DNA from: Neospora caninum Liverpool
Taxonomy: Eukaryota; Apicomplexa; Conoidasida; Eucoccidiorida; Sarcocystidae
Reading direction: 5' to 3'
DNA: 64,000 nucleotides
NCBI RefSeq assembly: GCF_000208865.1
Contig: NC_018395.1
Location: 2,511,920-2,575,919 of the forward strand
Position 1 is the stretch's first letter. Every line of letters starts with the position of its first letter. Below, one piece after another: positions 1 to 10,832 of this stretch. Both the position numbers and the translations under genes were made by a program. The notes beneath the pieces were generated by a model, which worked only from the letters and a program-made list of their open reading frames with translations, was not told where the DNA came from and ran no database searches.

Positions 1-691
1 TTGACACCAATCAAAATAACTCCGAAAAAGAACAGTGCCACCATAGTTTGCGGGCCGGACGGTAAGGTTTTCCCAGTAGACTACAAAAAGGAGTATTGCA
101 CTGGAGAACCTCCCAACCCGTGTGGTGCACGACAGTACTCTGATGTGTTGCCCGGATACACAAACTCATGGTGGAGCGGTGACCCTTCATCCGTGACGGG
201 GGCAACGCTGACAGTTCCCCACGACCACTTTCCAAGAACAGCACAGACGGTCAAAGTCGCCTGCGTTGGACCTGACATTGGCGAGGTCAGACAATGTGTG
301 GTAACCATAGATATAGGTGCAAGGGCGAACGACAGCAATCCTTCAGGTGATGATTCGAGGCGGCCGAGGGAACCCGACGCCGGTAGGTCCCTTGGGGAAG
401 CCCCTCAAATGGACGGTTCCACCGGTACCCCACCTGCGGACGGCAAAACAGAATGACACCACGCGCTTGCGTACCGATTCCGGCGGCATGGAACACCGGG
501 GAGGACATTCCGCTGATGGAAATTATGCGGCGGCGAAGGGATGCCGAGGTGCCCGTCGCACAGTTTGCAACAGATCTCCTCAGAACGCAAACATAGTTCC
601 GACCGGATTCGCAACTCAAATCCCGCATCCGTCCGTGATGCTTTCTGCCCTCACAGGAACCCTGATTGCAGCGGTGTTCGTTGCCTACTAA
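1..691 (+). CDS. SRS-domain surface antigen, SRS2-like, 3' part (5' end outside window; frame break in linker)
   Basis: This is the C-terminal part of a GPI-anchored SRS (SAG1-related sequence) surface protein, a family that sits on the tachyzoite plasma membrane and mediates host attachment. Frame 1 (1-456) carries most of a second SRS domain. Five of the six expected cysteines are visible (TIVCGPDG, EYCTG, NPCGA, VACVG, RQCVV); the first lies just upstream of the window. The domain shares CGPDGK-FP-DY and GATLT-P-D-FP-TAQT with the second domain of NcSRS2 and is much closer to that than to SAG1. Frame 1 stops at 454-456. The hydrophobic GPI-attachment tail (VMLSALTGTLIAAVFVAY) lies in frame 2 and ends at 691. 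The linker words TAKQND (frame 2, from about 440) match TGKQNA of NcSRS2, which points to a one-base frame break before about 440. A GT-AG intron 383-563 would also restore the frame. Its position upstream of SAG1 suggests the SRS29A/SRS1 ortholog. It could be a pseudogene, an assembly error or a spliced gene. Confidence 0.8.
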
Positions 692-3039
692 GATGCACTG
701 CGACAACCACGGAGTCTCATCATTCCGCTCCGCGAGTGGCCACGAAGACAGGAAAGAGGTTACATGCATGCTGGGTGCATGATGTACCACGTGGAATGAA
801 GAAATTGCTTCATGGAAGAACAGTTCCAAATTGTTTGTGTGGCGGATTTTTCGTGGAACGCTTGTGTCGTGTTATTAGCAGGATTGCGTGTGGTGGCTTT
901 GCGATAGTAGCCATGTTTCGAATATAAAGGGTCTCTGAATTTCGACACGGGAGTGTGTCTGTGAAGTACCATTCGGTCAGGTCAGGGCAACTAATATAGT
1001 GAGGCTCCACCAGCGTACGTTTCGAAATGCGGTACCTCCTGCAGCCCGCTCGCCACTGCGCCAGGCTCTTAGCCGCAAATGCAAGGTCACGATAAGGAAC
1101 CTCTAACGGTTAGGGGATTTTAATCGTATGCATGTGATGTTCAGCTACTGCGAATGAAGCGTCTCTTGATGGGGACATGTGGTAGGGGCCGCTCAGAATA
1201 AGCGATTCTCATCTGCCCCCTGACGGAGAACGACAATGTGATGCGCTCCTCTCCATCGGTGGTGCCGTGACAAGTGTCGTATGCGCCCATGTGGTGCATG
1301 TTTCTGCTCATTTAGGACTTCTTCTGCCCGAGTATTGGCGCAGAAGTATATCAACTTGTTTTCTCTTTTCCGTTCCACGAGAAGACGTGCTAAACTGTAG
1401 ATGGAAAAAAGAGGTAGTGCTCAGTTGCGGCAGCAGTGCGAGCGGTTCCTTAAGTAGAAGAAGCTTGTGGTTGCATTGCGTAAAAAGCAGAAACTCACAG
1501 CTCCCTTCAGTTCAGCAACGCTCCGGGACAACCGTGAGGAATGCCAGAATGCAGTCACTGCAAGCAAGGAAGTGGACCTAGGTCAGCCTGTGGACGGTCA
1601 AAATGCCGCGCTCCGCGTGCGCCAAAGTGCTTGAATCTTCGGTGTGTCCCCTCCACGTTTGTAGGTTAACGGTGTTTCTGGCTCAGTGGTGAGCTGGCTT
1701 TCCGCCTCAGAGAACGAGATGGTATGTGGTTATCCGAGTCGAAATGGAAGATTACATTAGTTTCCATCGATGACTGAATAGGTTACCATGCTATTCCGTG
1801 CCGCACATTGGTCGCTGTGGTGTTTCCTCTGCTGTGCCATAATTGTTTTCAACGAAACAACTCCAGGTGCAACGCCGCTCGAAACAGGCAGTAAGCGTTT
1901 GTACTGAAAGTGTTTTGCCACTCGCGCACCCGCGTTTGGCACAAATGATCGGCCAAAAACCTGATCGAAGCGCTTTTGAGCTCTCCATCTGCTTCTCTGC
2001 CTGCGTCTTTGACTGCAACGTAGTGAGCCGTTTTAGATAATTGACTGATGGCCGATGCAGTAGCATTTTTAATGCATGGCGATGCCTTTGTACGATTCGG
2101 CCCGTGGTACACGCTCGATTCCATAGACAGATTGACCTCCGATCGAGCAGATGGGAGACGCGGTAGCGTGCAACTAACACATGGAACTCCGGTGTGAGAT
2201 TAACACTCTCGAAGACACGACTTCACGGAAGCACAACTTAATAAAGAGGGCACACTGCGCTGTTTTCTACCTCTGAACCCGGAAAGAGCATGTGAATAAA
2301 CGGCCTCTAAGCAGATCATCTGATGGTATTAATTTCGTGAGCTGCGAAACATCGTATGTGCGTCGCTCTCTCGGTAGTTCTTGAATTATTGTGGGGGCAG
2401 CTCCACAGACTGGTCGTTGAGGCCATTGAGACAGAAACAACAGGTGGGATGTTGAGCACCTTGGTGATGACCAGCCACTGTGGACGAGGCGACTGCCACT
2501 GAGAGCCGCAACCGGTATCTGAAACTGACGGTGTCTGGTGTGGGGCTTCGGCACATTAGGAGGTGCTACAGGCAACACTTCGAAGCAGTTAGCAGTTTCT
2601 CTGCCCTACAGGTGCTCGCCTTGCCTCGGAGAAAGAAGTGGGTAGACGTTCGTGACTGTAGCGGCAATGAGGGACAGCTACGTGAAGGCTTCTTCAGCGC
2701 AGACACGTGCCTCGCGTACGTGGCTGTGAGAGGCCTTTCCACACATTGAGAAGGTGGCTGCGGCGGGCGTTTCCGAGACACGTGCTCCTGAGTTTTGGCA
2801 TCTGAGACGCGTGTTCTACCACACACTGCAGCTAAAGACAGCTGCAATCCCAGCTGAACCTGACCGCTCTCGAAATGGGCCGACGACCAGAGTTTATCGT
2901 TGTGGGAAAGTCTGCGTGCAGCCTTCCGTTGTTCTCGCTTGTATCACAGGTGCCTTTGTCGTACATAAACATTGTTTCGATTGTAGTCTAGTCACACCGC
3001 ACTCGTTTCATCACTGGCGCTTTTGTTTATTCATCGAAT
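692..3039. other. Intergenic region between the SRS2-like gene and NcSAG1
   Basis: I see no convincing gene here. The open frames are short and lack family features; the longest is a 129-codon minus-strand frame at 1791-2180. The segment just before 3040 is presumably the SAG1 promoter and 5' leader. A TGAGACG heptamer is at 2803-2809, and near matches (TTGAGACAG near 2427, CCGAGACAC near 2774) also occur. Confidence 0.6.
2803..2809 (+). promoter_or_regulatory. TGAGACG heptamer upstream of NcSAG1
   Basis: The sequence TGAGACG lies about 230 bases before the SAG1 start codon. In T. gondii, WGAGACG heptamers lie in promoters of tachyzoite surface and dense-granule genes, including the tandem repeats upstream of SAG1. 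Here I see one exact upstream copy and no tandem 27-bp array. A second exact copy at 3056-3062 is inside the coding region. The regulatory role is inferred from the motif only. Confidence 0.35.
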
Positions 3040-3999
3040 ATGTTTCCTCGGGCAGTGAGACGCGCCGTCTCGGTGGGTGTGTTCGCCGCGCCCGCACTGG
3101 TGGCGTTCTTTGACTGTGGAACTATGGCATCAGAAAAATCACCTCTACTTGTCAATCAAGTTGTCACCTGTGACAACGAAGAGAAATCATCAGTTGCCGT
3201 CCTACTATCACCGAAGCTGAACCACATCACGCTCAAGTGCCCTGACAATTCGACCGCCGTGCCCGCTGCTCTTGGTTATCCAACAAACAGGACCGTCTGC
3301 CCGGCGGAGTCCGGAGGTCAAACTTGTACAGGCAAGGAGATACCGTTGGAAAGCCTGCTTCCCGGGGCAAACGATAGCTGGTGGTCAGGTGTTGATATCA
3401 AGACTGGCGTTAAGCTCACAATTCCTGAAGCGAGCTTCCCCACAACATCCAAGTCGTTCGACGTCGGCTGCGTCAGCAGTGATGCCAGCAAGAGTTGTAT
3501 GGTCACAGTCACAGTGCCACCCAGAGCCTCATCGCTTGTCAACGGTGTCGCAATGTGCTCTTACGGTGCAAACGAAACTCTCGGCCCTATCACATTGTCC
3601 GAGGGCGGATCTTCTACGATGACCCTCGTTTGCGGCACGGATGGGAAGCCAGTTCCTCCTGATCCTAAGCAGGTTTGTTCTGGGACGACCGTCAAGGATT
3701 GTAAAGCAAAACCGTTCACTGATGTTTTCCCAAAATTCAGTGCTGATTGGTGGCAGGGAAAACCCGACACTAAGGATGGTGCAAAACTAACGATCAAGAA
3801 AGGTGCATTTCCTCCAAAGGAGGAAAAGTTTACTCTTGGGTGCAAGAGCGTATCGAGTCCGGAGGTTTACTGTACTGTGCAGGTGGAGGCAGAGCGCGCG
3901 AGTGCAGGGATCAAGTCGTCGGCTGAAAATGTTGGTCGCGTTTCCCTTTTCGCTGTAACAATTGGACTCGTAGGCTCGATAGCGGCTGGCGTCGCGTGA
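3040..3999 (+). CDS. SAG1: Major tachyzoite surface antigen NcSAG1 (p29)
   Basis: An intronless 319-residue protein that I recognise as NcSAG1, the immunodominant GPI-anchored antigen of N. caninum tachyzoites and ortholog of T. gondii SAG1 (SRS29B). The N-terminus (MFPRAVRRAV..., residues 1-30) is a signal peptide. Two SRS domains follow, each with six cysteines: C44, C67, C87, C96, C144, C153, then C173, C198, C213, C221, C268, C278. The hallmark DSWWSG and ADWWQG motifs occur once per domain (about 112 and 235). N-glycosylation sequons are present (NST 70, NRT 83, NDS 111, NET 178). The last 20 residues (VSLFAVTIGLVGSIAAGVA) are hydrophobic and form the GPI-attachment signal. A second in-frame Met at residue 29 exists, but the start at 3040 gives the full leader. 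It acts at the surface in attachment and is a main diagnostic antigen. Confidence 0.97.
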   Translation: MFPRAVRRAVSVGVFAAPALVAFFDCGTMASEKSPLLVNQVVTCDNEEKSSVAVLLSPKLNHITLKCPDNSTAVPAALGYPTNRTVCPAESGGQTCTGKEIPLESLLPGANDSWWSGVDIKTGVKLTIPEASFPTTSKSFDVGCVSSDASKSCMVTVTVPPRASSLVNGVAMCSYGANETLGPITLSEGGSSTMTLVCGTDGKPVPPDPKQVCSGTTVKDCKAKPFTDVFPKFSADWWQGKPDTKDGAKLTIKKGAFPPKEEKFTLGCKSVSSPEVYCTVQVEAERASAGIKSSAENVGRVSLFAVTIGLVGSIAAGVA

Positions 4000-6787
4000 G
4001 TGACAATCGTTCTGCTCGCCATTCATAAAAATAATGCAAGACATGTTCGCGTTCGTCATGTGTGTCTTTATCATAAAACAACATTTACTGATTACTTGTG
4101 GTGGTTTGCATATGTACAATCCCAAAAACTGCTCTACTGTAAAGACGTTTAGAGTATGCCGCCACAGTAGGCAGACGCATTACACGATTTGCACCAAAGC
4201 CTTGCACGAACCATGCATCTTGGGCCGCTTTGGGGTTGGTCGCCGTAGGGACATCGCCCCACAGCTGCAGCACCAGTTGCTACACAAGACAGCAACCAGA
4301 TATTCAAGTTGATGGAGGCAAACGAGTTCTCCGTCCCTTGGGTGTTTGATAGAAGCCAGTACGCGGGTCACTCCCTGACATTAACCCCATGAGTCGTGTG
4401 GGGCGCCGTCATTACAGTGAAGACATGCCGGTTGCGAGTTACAGTACATGGAGAAAGAGAGGATCAACATTTGTTACTTTTAAAGCTTTCGCGTGCACGT
4501 CCAGTTGGGCCACTGCCGTACCACCCTTCCGATACGTCTACCGGGTTTGGTACCCGTTCGCCTGAAACTCACGAACAAGGCTGAACAAACTCTGAGATCC
4601 GGGGTCTGAAAATGCAGTGATCTGTGCCACTTGGGAGCCGATCATGCGGTGAGACGTGATGCATCAGGTGAGGCACAGTTCACGTAGACTGTGAATATCA
4701 GCCGAATTTGGAAAGGTAGCTCCGTTTAGCTAAAGCATGTTAGGAGAAGGAACTCGTGCAGTCCGGAAGGAGACACCTGAGTAGTGCACCCTAACACACC
4801 AATCTCAACTCGTGTCAGGCTACCATTCTTTTAGTTTCGTTTCGACATGTGGCACCGTTCAAGTTGCTGCAGAGGGATAGTAGCGCAACAGAGAGCTAAT
4901 GCCAATCGGTGGAGCTCGACCGGCTCTTCTGAAACGCGGCACTGTAGGCAACGTATTCTTCGCTGCTATAATTCCAATGAATGGCAGCTGCAGTTCATCG
5001 GTTGGGGTGGATTCCCTCGTCACCCGGTGAAACGGACCGCCGTGAATCCGGCTCGAAACTCGATATCTCAAACCATGCAAATGCTTGGGATACTCTGATA
5101 TACTATATAGAGGGCAGTTTAGCGTCGGCAAGATCAATCTCACCTCGTTGTGGTGGAGAAGGCCGCAAGGCACGGGCGACAGCTATTTTTTCCAGCCGGT
5201 ATTACACTTGTGGATGTTGAGGTAGAGTCACTGGTTCGAGAAGAAGTGTACAGAGGTCTCCGTCGGTAAGCAAAATATTCCCACTTCATTAGTCTGCAGA
5301 TTTCTGTGGGTTCTGGCACCGTACACGACGGCTACCAGGCTACCAAGGGAGTGGGCTTGCTGAAAAGCGAGTACCCAATGGCAACGAGAAGAAGCAATTC
5401 GAACGCATGATGAGCGTTGTTTATTCAGAGCCATTAAAAATATGACCTGCTGGTTGACAACCTCCAGAATATGTTGTGACATTGATTTCGTACATTCTAC
5501 CAGGACCCGACATGACGGCTCGTCGGACAGCGACGCTACTCGCCTCAAGCGCTTTCCAAAAGCTAGAAAAGGGAGTCACCATTATTTGCCGTGGTGCCTA
5601 GTGTTTAAGCACGGATCTCACCAGCGGGTTGGGGCGTGCCCTATAACAGGACTAGTTGTTGACTGCCGGTCATACTTTCGTTGAATGCCAGACCCTAACA
5701 GCGGCATCTGCATTGAAACCTGCTGACCACTTACAGGTGTTTTCCGCTTGGCTTTCGCCCTGTTCGGAGTTTGTGAATCACCTGAAAGCCACGAACACAC
5801 GTGGGTGAACTCGACACAACTGCCGTGGGCGACATCTTGTTTGTGTTCGTCGTTCCGCAACAAGAAAACGGGACGGCCTCTACTTGGTGCGTTGGCCCGG
5901 AGGTGACTTCTAGCCAAATGTCCGTTCAGCATCACGAGAGAAAGATGCGCCTGCCAGCTTGCCCAGCTTTTTCTGTGATCCTGCACCGTTTTCCTTGAAA
6001 ACAAACGTTCACGTAGTGAAGGCACAAATAGCGGCATGCGATCTGTCGGCCTTGTTCGTCTGCTGGACAGCTGGCGGCATGTTGTTGTATTTCGAGGTTG
6101 AGCGCCGTTGCAGTCGTTGCGCGTTCTGGGGCGGATCATGTCTTCTCTGAGAGCGGGGCACCTAAGCTCAATGACGCCATCTTAGTGGTCCATTTTTGGT
6201 GTTTCCCTTCTTCGTAGTGATCTGTTGCGGCGTCTCAGAAGTGACAAAAATTGATGACCGGAAGTTCTACACTTTCTTTGTGGCAATCCCAGGGGGGCCA
6301 CAATGTAGTGGAGGGTCCCCCGGTCAGTGTGTGCACAGGGCCTCCCGCGGCGACGTCCGTCTCCTCCATCAGAGAAAGAACTCGAGCGGCCGTCTCGCAA
6401 GCCCATTCAACGCGGTAATGCACCTACGTGACTTCCTTTCGAAGAACCGAAGAGAATTCTCGTCTACAAGTATTTTGACAAGAGAGCATCCTTGATGCGT
6501 AAAGCCTTCGTCATCCTCCCACCCTGCGCGTTCCTCGCAGCTATATTGGCCGTCGTTTCTCGCGGACGGGGCCATTTCCAATTGCGAGAGTGTATCGCCT
6601 GTCCACTTTTTTTTCGTGGTTCCAGATTTTCGGAACTGCCCAGAGATGGGGAAACACAGAACGTCCGTTTTGTTCATGTACACAGTCTGAAGACGGACCG
6701 TGGCCAGTGGCCGAGCCTGTGAAAACATCCGAGGTTCCTTCGACGGCACCTGAACCAGGCGAAACGGAGATTAGTCGACGCGCGAAG
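4000..6787. other. Intergenic region downstream of NcSAG1
   Basis: It contains the SAG1 3' untranslated region and the upstream region of the next gene. Open frames are short, overlap on both strands and show no recognisable domain. No RNA gene or repeat array was seen. A reading frame continuous with the next gene opens at 6590, but it starts with GTG; the first in-frame ATG is at 6788. Confidence 0.55.
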
Positions 6788-9267
6788 ATGCGTCCGAAGG
6801 ACTGTCCATATGACACCCGCGTTGGCGGTGCCCCGCTCCGCAAGCACACGAGAGCGAATTCTTGCTCTTTCCGCGTCTTCGGGTGTCTCCTGAGAAAGCA
6901 GTTTTCGGGATCACGCCAGGGGCTGCCGAGCTCTGGGACGACGTATCCAGCCGAACAGCGGCCGTCAAGCGGCTGCCTGCCTAGGGCGTGTCGGGCCAGG
7001 CCTAATCCGAAACAAGGCTCTTCCTCGTCCAGCAGCAAGGGTGTTACACAGCCGTGGCAATGCACGCGGAAGAAATGTGATTGTAGCACATCTGAAAACG
7101 ACGTGGTTTCTCAGCCGGCCAGCCTGGCTGTCTCACTCCCCGCCCTCCCTTTGGGCGGCCAAGGAAATCACAAAGCGACTGTGGCTGTCTTATCTATCTG
7201 GTGTTTCATTGTGTTTATCTCATGTGTGCTAACCTGTGAAGCAGTGTCTTTAGAACACACACCGGCACAAATACGCTCTCCGCTTCTGCTGTCTCGCCCT
7301 CCGATGCGTGCTTTGGGAGAGACGTCAACGACAGCCAAGAAGTTGTTTGACCCCCCGCCTGTGTCTCTTTCCAGATCTGCTCGACTAACTGTCCCATTCA
7401 ATACCCCGGGCCTTCTTCCTTTCAAGGTTGGACAGAGAGATCGGGGCCCTGGAGACCACGGACAGGACAGCGAGCATGACAAATATGGGACGCATCGCTC
7501 TCCGCAGACAAATACCTTTGATCCCCTGAAAATCTCCATGCACAGAAAACACGTGTATGCAGTTCCAGTTTTGTCGCCACTCGGCTTTCGTAGGGCAGGT
7601 GCCGCGGTGGCTGTGATACTGTCGAATCTAGAGGGAGAAAGTCGGTTATCTTTGCAATGCTCCGCTCTCTCCTCTTCCTCCCCCTCTTCCCCGGCTTCTT
7701 GTTTATCTCCCTGTTTGTATCCTCATTCCTCTCCCTTTTCGCCTTTATCGTGTTCTTCATTCTCGTCGCCTTCGGTTTCCGGCCCTTTCCTCCGTTCTGC
7801 GCCGCTGTCGTTGTTGTCTTCTGTTTCACCCTCAGAATTTTCTTCGCCAGGAAACTCGACACCAAGTGGCAGTTCTTATTCCAGCTACTCCACAAACACT
7901 TCTCACGCCTCTGTGTCATCTTGCAATCTTGCTTCTGGGGAGAGCGCCCCGACGGGCAGAGTACGCCTCGCCCATGAAGGCAACAGCTGTATCACTTGCT
8001 CGTCCTCGTCCCTCCCAGTTTTGGCTCCATGGGGGCGTTTAGCCACTCACTTCTTCAGGCGTCTGGTTGGCAGGAATCAAAGCTCGTGCCAGGGAAATAA
8101 TGCAGTGCGAAGGCGTTTTGGGATGAATATTTCTTCGTGTACCTCATCGACGGAGGCAATCTCGTCACGTGCTGCGTCTGTAATAGAGCCAAAATTCTTG
8201 GCACTGTATGCTCTAGAATCCGTGTTCGGCTCAGCGAGGTGCCCAAGGTTCAGTGGTGTATGCGGCGGATCGAGGCAGCAAGGAGAAACTGCCGGGGATG
8301 AAGTACGGCCTGGCAACGGGGAGCAATGTGACGAACATGGCCGGAATGTCGCAGACCGATCTAAGAGGACGAGGTCAGGCGACGGGGGGCACCAAGGGGA
8401 AAAAACCCAACAGATACAGAATCGAGGTACGTCTTCATGACAATGCACCCTTGTCTTCGCGTTCTAGCCAGAGCGCTAGAAACGTGCGTGACACGGTTGT
8501 CGGGGCTCAGTCGTCCGGTACTCAACACCCCCTCTACCCTCAACTGACCGCTGCAGCGTCGTTTGCGTCCTCTTTTTTTCTATAGCCACTGTGTTCCCAC
8601 CCCCACCTCGTGCATTGAGCTATGGTAGAGTCGACGTGCTGCAAGATGTATCCAACAACAAGGTCTCAGCGTGGGAGCCGTGGATACTTAACACTATGTA
8701 TTTAGTGCCGGTGAAGTAAGTCCTGAAGCAGAGGACAGTGTGTACAATGAGGCTTGTCACTGTATGCACGTGATTTTCGGGATGCGCGTCACAATTGCGT
8801 TTCGCTATGCAGGTGGTTTCACAGCTTCTGGTTTTTTCTCGTCGGAAGGCACGCGCCGTTCCGGATCCTCTCTCTTCTCTTTTCTCAAGCCTCGTATGGC
8901 GTTGTCAGGTCCCCCCGTCGTTACCCATTCGCGTGAAGGCATGTCTGCCAGTTGTCAATCGAATTCCCATTCTCGCCTTTCTGTAATTCCTCGCGACTAC
9001 GCCATCATCAATATTCCGGTGGAGGTCGCTCTCCACCCTGTGGTCTTCCAAACACTGTGTTCCTTGGCGGAGACGCTGCGTCGGTTTGAAAGGACACTCA
9101 TGCTAACCGCTACTACGGCTGCAACAGCACTCGCCCTTGGAATTGCGTTGCCCAGACTTCTTCAGATCCGTGAGGGCGGATGGAATGTTCAGGCGGCAAC
9201 AGCGGTCGCTGTTCTCCTCGTTCCCATGTTCGTTGCGATGCGGTGTACGTACGCCGCTGTCCAGTAG
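6788..9267 (+). CDS. Hypothetical membrane protein, two exons, between SAG1 and SRS2
   Basis: Not recognised. Proposed exons are 6788-8426 and 8813-9267. The donor GAG|GTACGT at 8427 and the acceptor CTATGCAG|GT ending at 8812 join in phase (G|GT, Gly), giving about 697 residues. The first part is Cys- and Ser-rich with a probable membrane segment (VAVLSIWCFIVFISCVLTC, around residues 130-153). A long Ser/Pro-rich stretch follows. The short second exon holds two more hydrophobic segments (TATTAATALALGIALP and ATAVAVLLVPMFVAM) just before the stop. There are no SRS cysteine motifs and no GPI-tail pattern, so it is unrelated to its antigen neighbours. The ATG at 6788 is the first in frame, and an additional upstream exon is possible. 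The frame-preserving consensus splice and conserved-looking second exon favour a real gene; no function can be assigned. Confidence 0.55.
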
Positions 9268-10832
9268 CGAGCAACGAGAGACAGTCTTCTTCAGGTGTCG
9301 ACTCCTGCGTGTTAGTAATGTATTGTTCGAGTTGACATTTGAAATGGCGCGCGGTTCATACAAGACCGGGGCAAATGAATATATGCACCGCGTCTCTTTT
9401 TAACGCGGGTGGGTGGTTGAGCGTGGGCGCAGAAACCGTGTGGGCGAAGCTGAAACATATGGAGGCGGGATAGATGTCCAGATATCCGTACGGTTCAGCT
9501 GGTCACTGGTCAAGGAGTTTTTTGTTCGCCAACAGAACGTCCTGCTTCTGGTTTATGTGGCGAGGGCTCTTGAAAAATAATGCCTCGATTTGAGCGTCTT
9601 CTTCGGAGCTGAAAACACGCCAAGAGCCACTTCTTATTCGTTGTGTGTACACTCTAGGTAGGTGTGTGGATCTATTGCGTCACCTGAGAATTTATCAGTA
9701 GCCACAGCATAAAGAACCGGGGAGGCCGATATGATGTAGACGCCACTGTCCCCCTGAACCTGGGTACCGCCCTTCTCTCGAAAACGCTCCTGCGAGTTAG
9801 AGCACGAGGTGAAAGGTAACAATACCATCTTATGCCCACGTTACACACACGCAGAGCCAGAGTCACGGAGGCTTCCTTTAGACGGAATCGCTCGATAGGA
9901 ACTGCTCGTGTACAATCATGGCGCACTGCGTCCAGCCTCCCAGGTCTTCAGTTTGCTGGGCTAATGGGGTCCAACGTTTTGTACGCCGTAATGTCCGTTA
10001 CTCACGATATACCGGCAAGGATCTGCAGAAGACCTCCTGGAGTAATATGTTTGGCGTAATACATGTGAGGTGTCGTCAGTCTACCGCGTGGTCGGTCGTG
10101 TATATTGCGGTTTTGGGTTCGCCGGACGTGTATAGTTTTTTGCTTATTGCTGTCTCACGCAGTCATCGATAGAACGACCGTAGAACAGGTTGCTATCCAA
10201 CCGACCTCGGGATTGGGATGGCGAATGTACTCGTCTCTGAGCGAGAGAGCGATTGGCCGGACAAAAGATCCGCTACAACATCGAAGCGTTATCTGTCACC
10301 ATCACAAGGGGCACTACAGTTGACTCTCCAGGATATCGCCACTCCGGTGATCAGCGACGCGGCCTCCTAGGGCCAGGTCGGCTGCGCGTCACAATGAGTG
10401 ACGAGAACAGGTTGTGCTCCGCCGATCGGGGTTGTATTTTTCATGATGATCGGGCCCGGCGCTGCACCTGACGGTCCTCAAGGCTGCCGGAGCTGCGGCT
10501 TGGATAGTGCTACTTCCATAGTCATTGTGCGTCCATTTCTATGCTTCATTCATTCCTGACGTGTTGTGGGACTGTCACCTCATATTCCCATCATTGCTCG
10601 GGAAGAGTGCCTTCATTGGAAAGGCATTCCAACATATAGATCTCCACGCGTTGCTTTGCCTGCCATTTACCGTTTTTCGGAGTGTAGTGTGTGTAGTCGT
10701 GACCGGTCCGAGGCTAGGCGACTACAGTTTGTTGCGTCGGAGGTTCTCGAGACGTGCACCCTAGAGGGCGCTTCTCGAACCTGACATACCTTTGGTCAGT
10801 AGGTTTGTTATTCGTGCATTAGGTTCGGAAAC
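9268..10832. other. Intergenic and promoter region upstream of NcSRS2
   Basis: No gene is supported. Open frames are under 90 codons and overlap one another. A single GAGACG (10749-10754), preceded by C instead of A/T, is the only near match I saw to the WGAGACG element, about 80 bases before the SRS2 start. Confidence 0.5.

Noticed and set aside
1791..2180. 129-codon minus-strand frame in the SAG1 upstream region
   Set aside because: No motif, no splice context, and it overlaps other frames in the presumed promoter region.
6590..6787. N-terminal extension of the 6788 gene
   Set aside because: The frame is open but begins with GTG and has no ATG before 6788, so it cannot be the start without an upstream exon.
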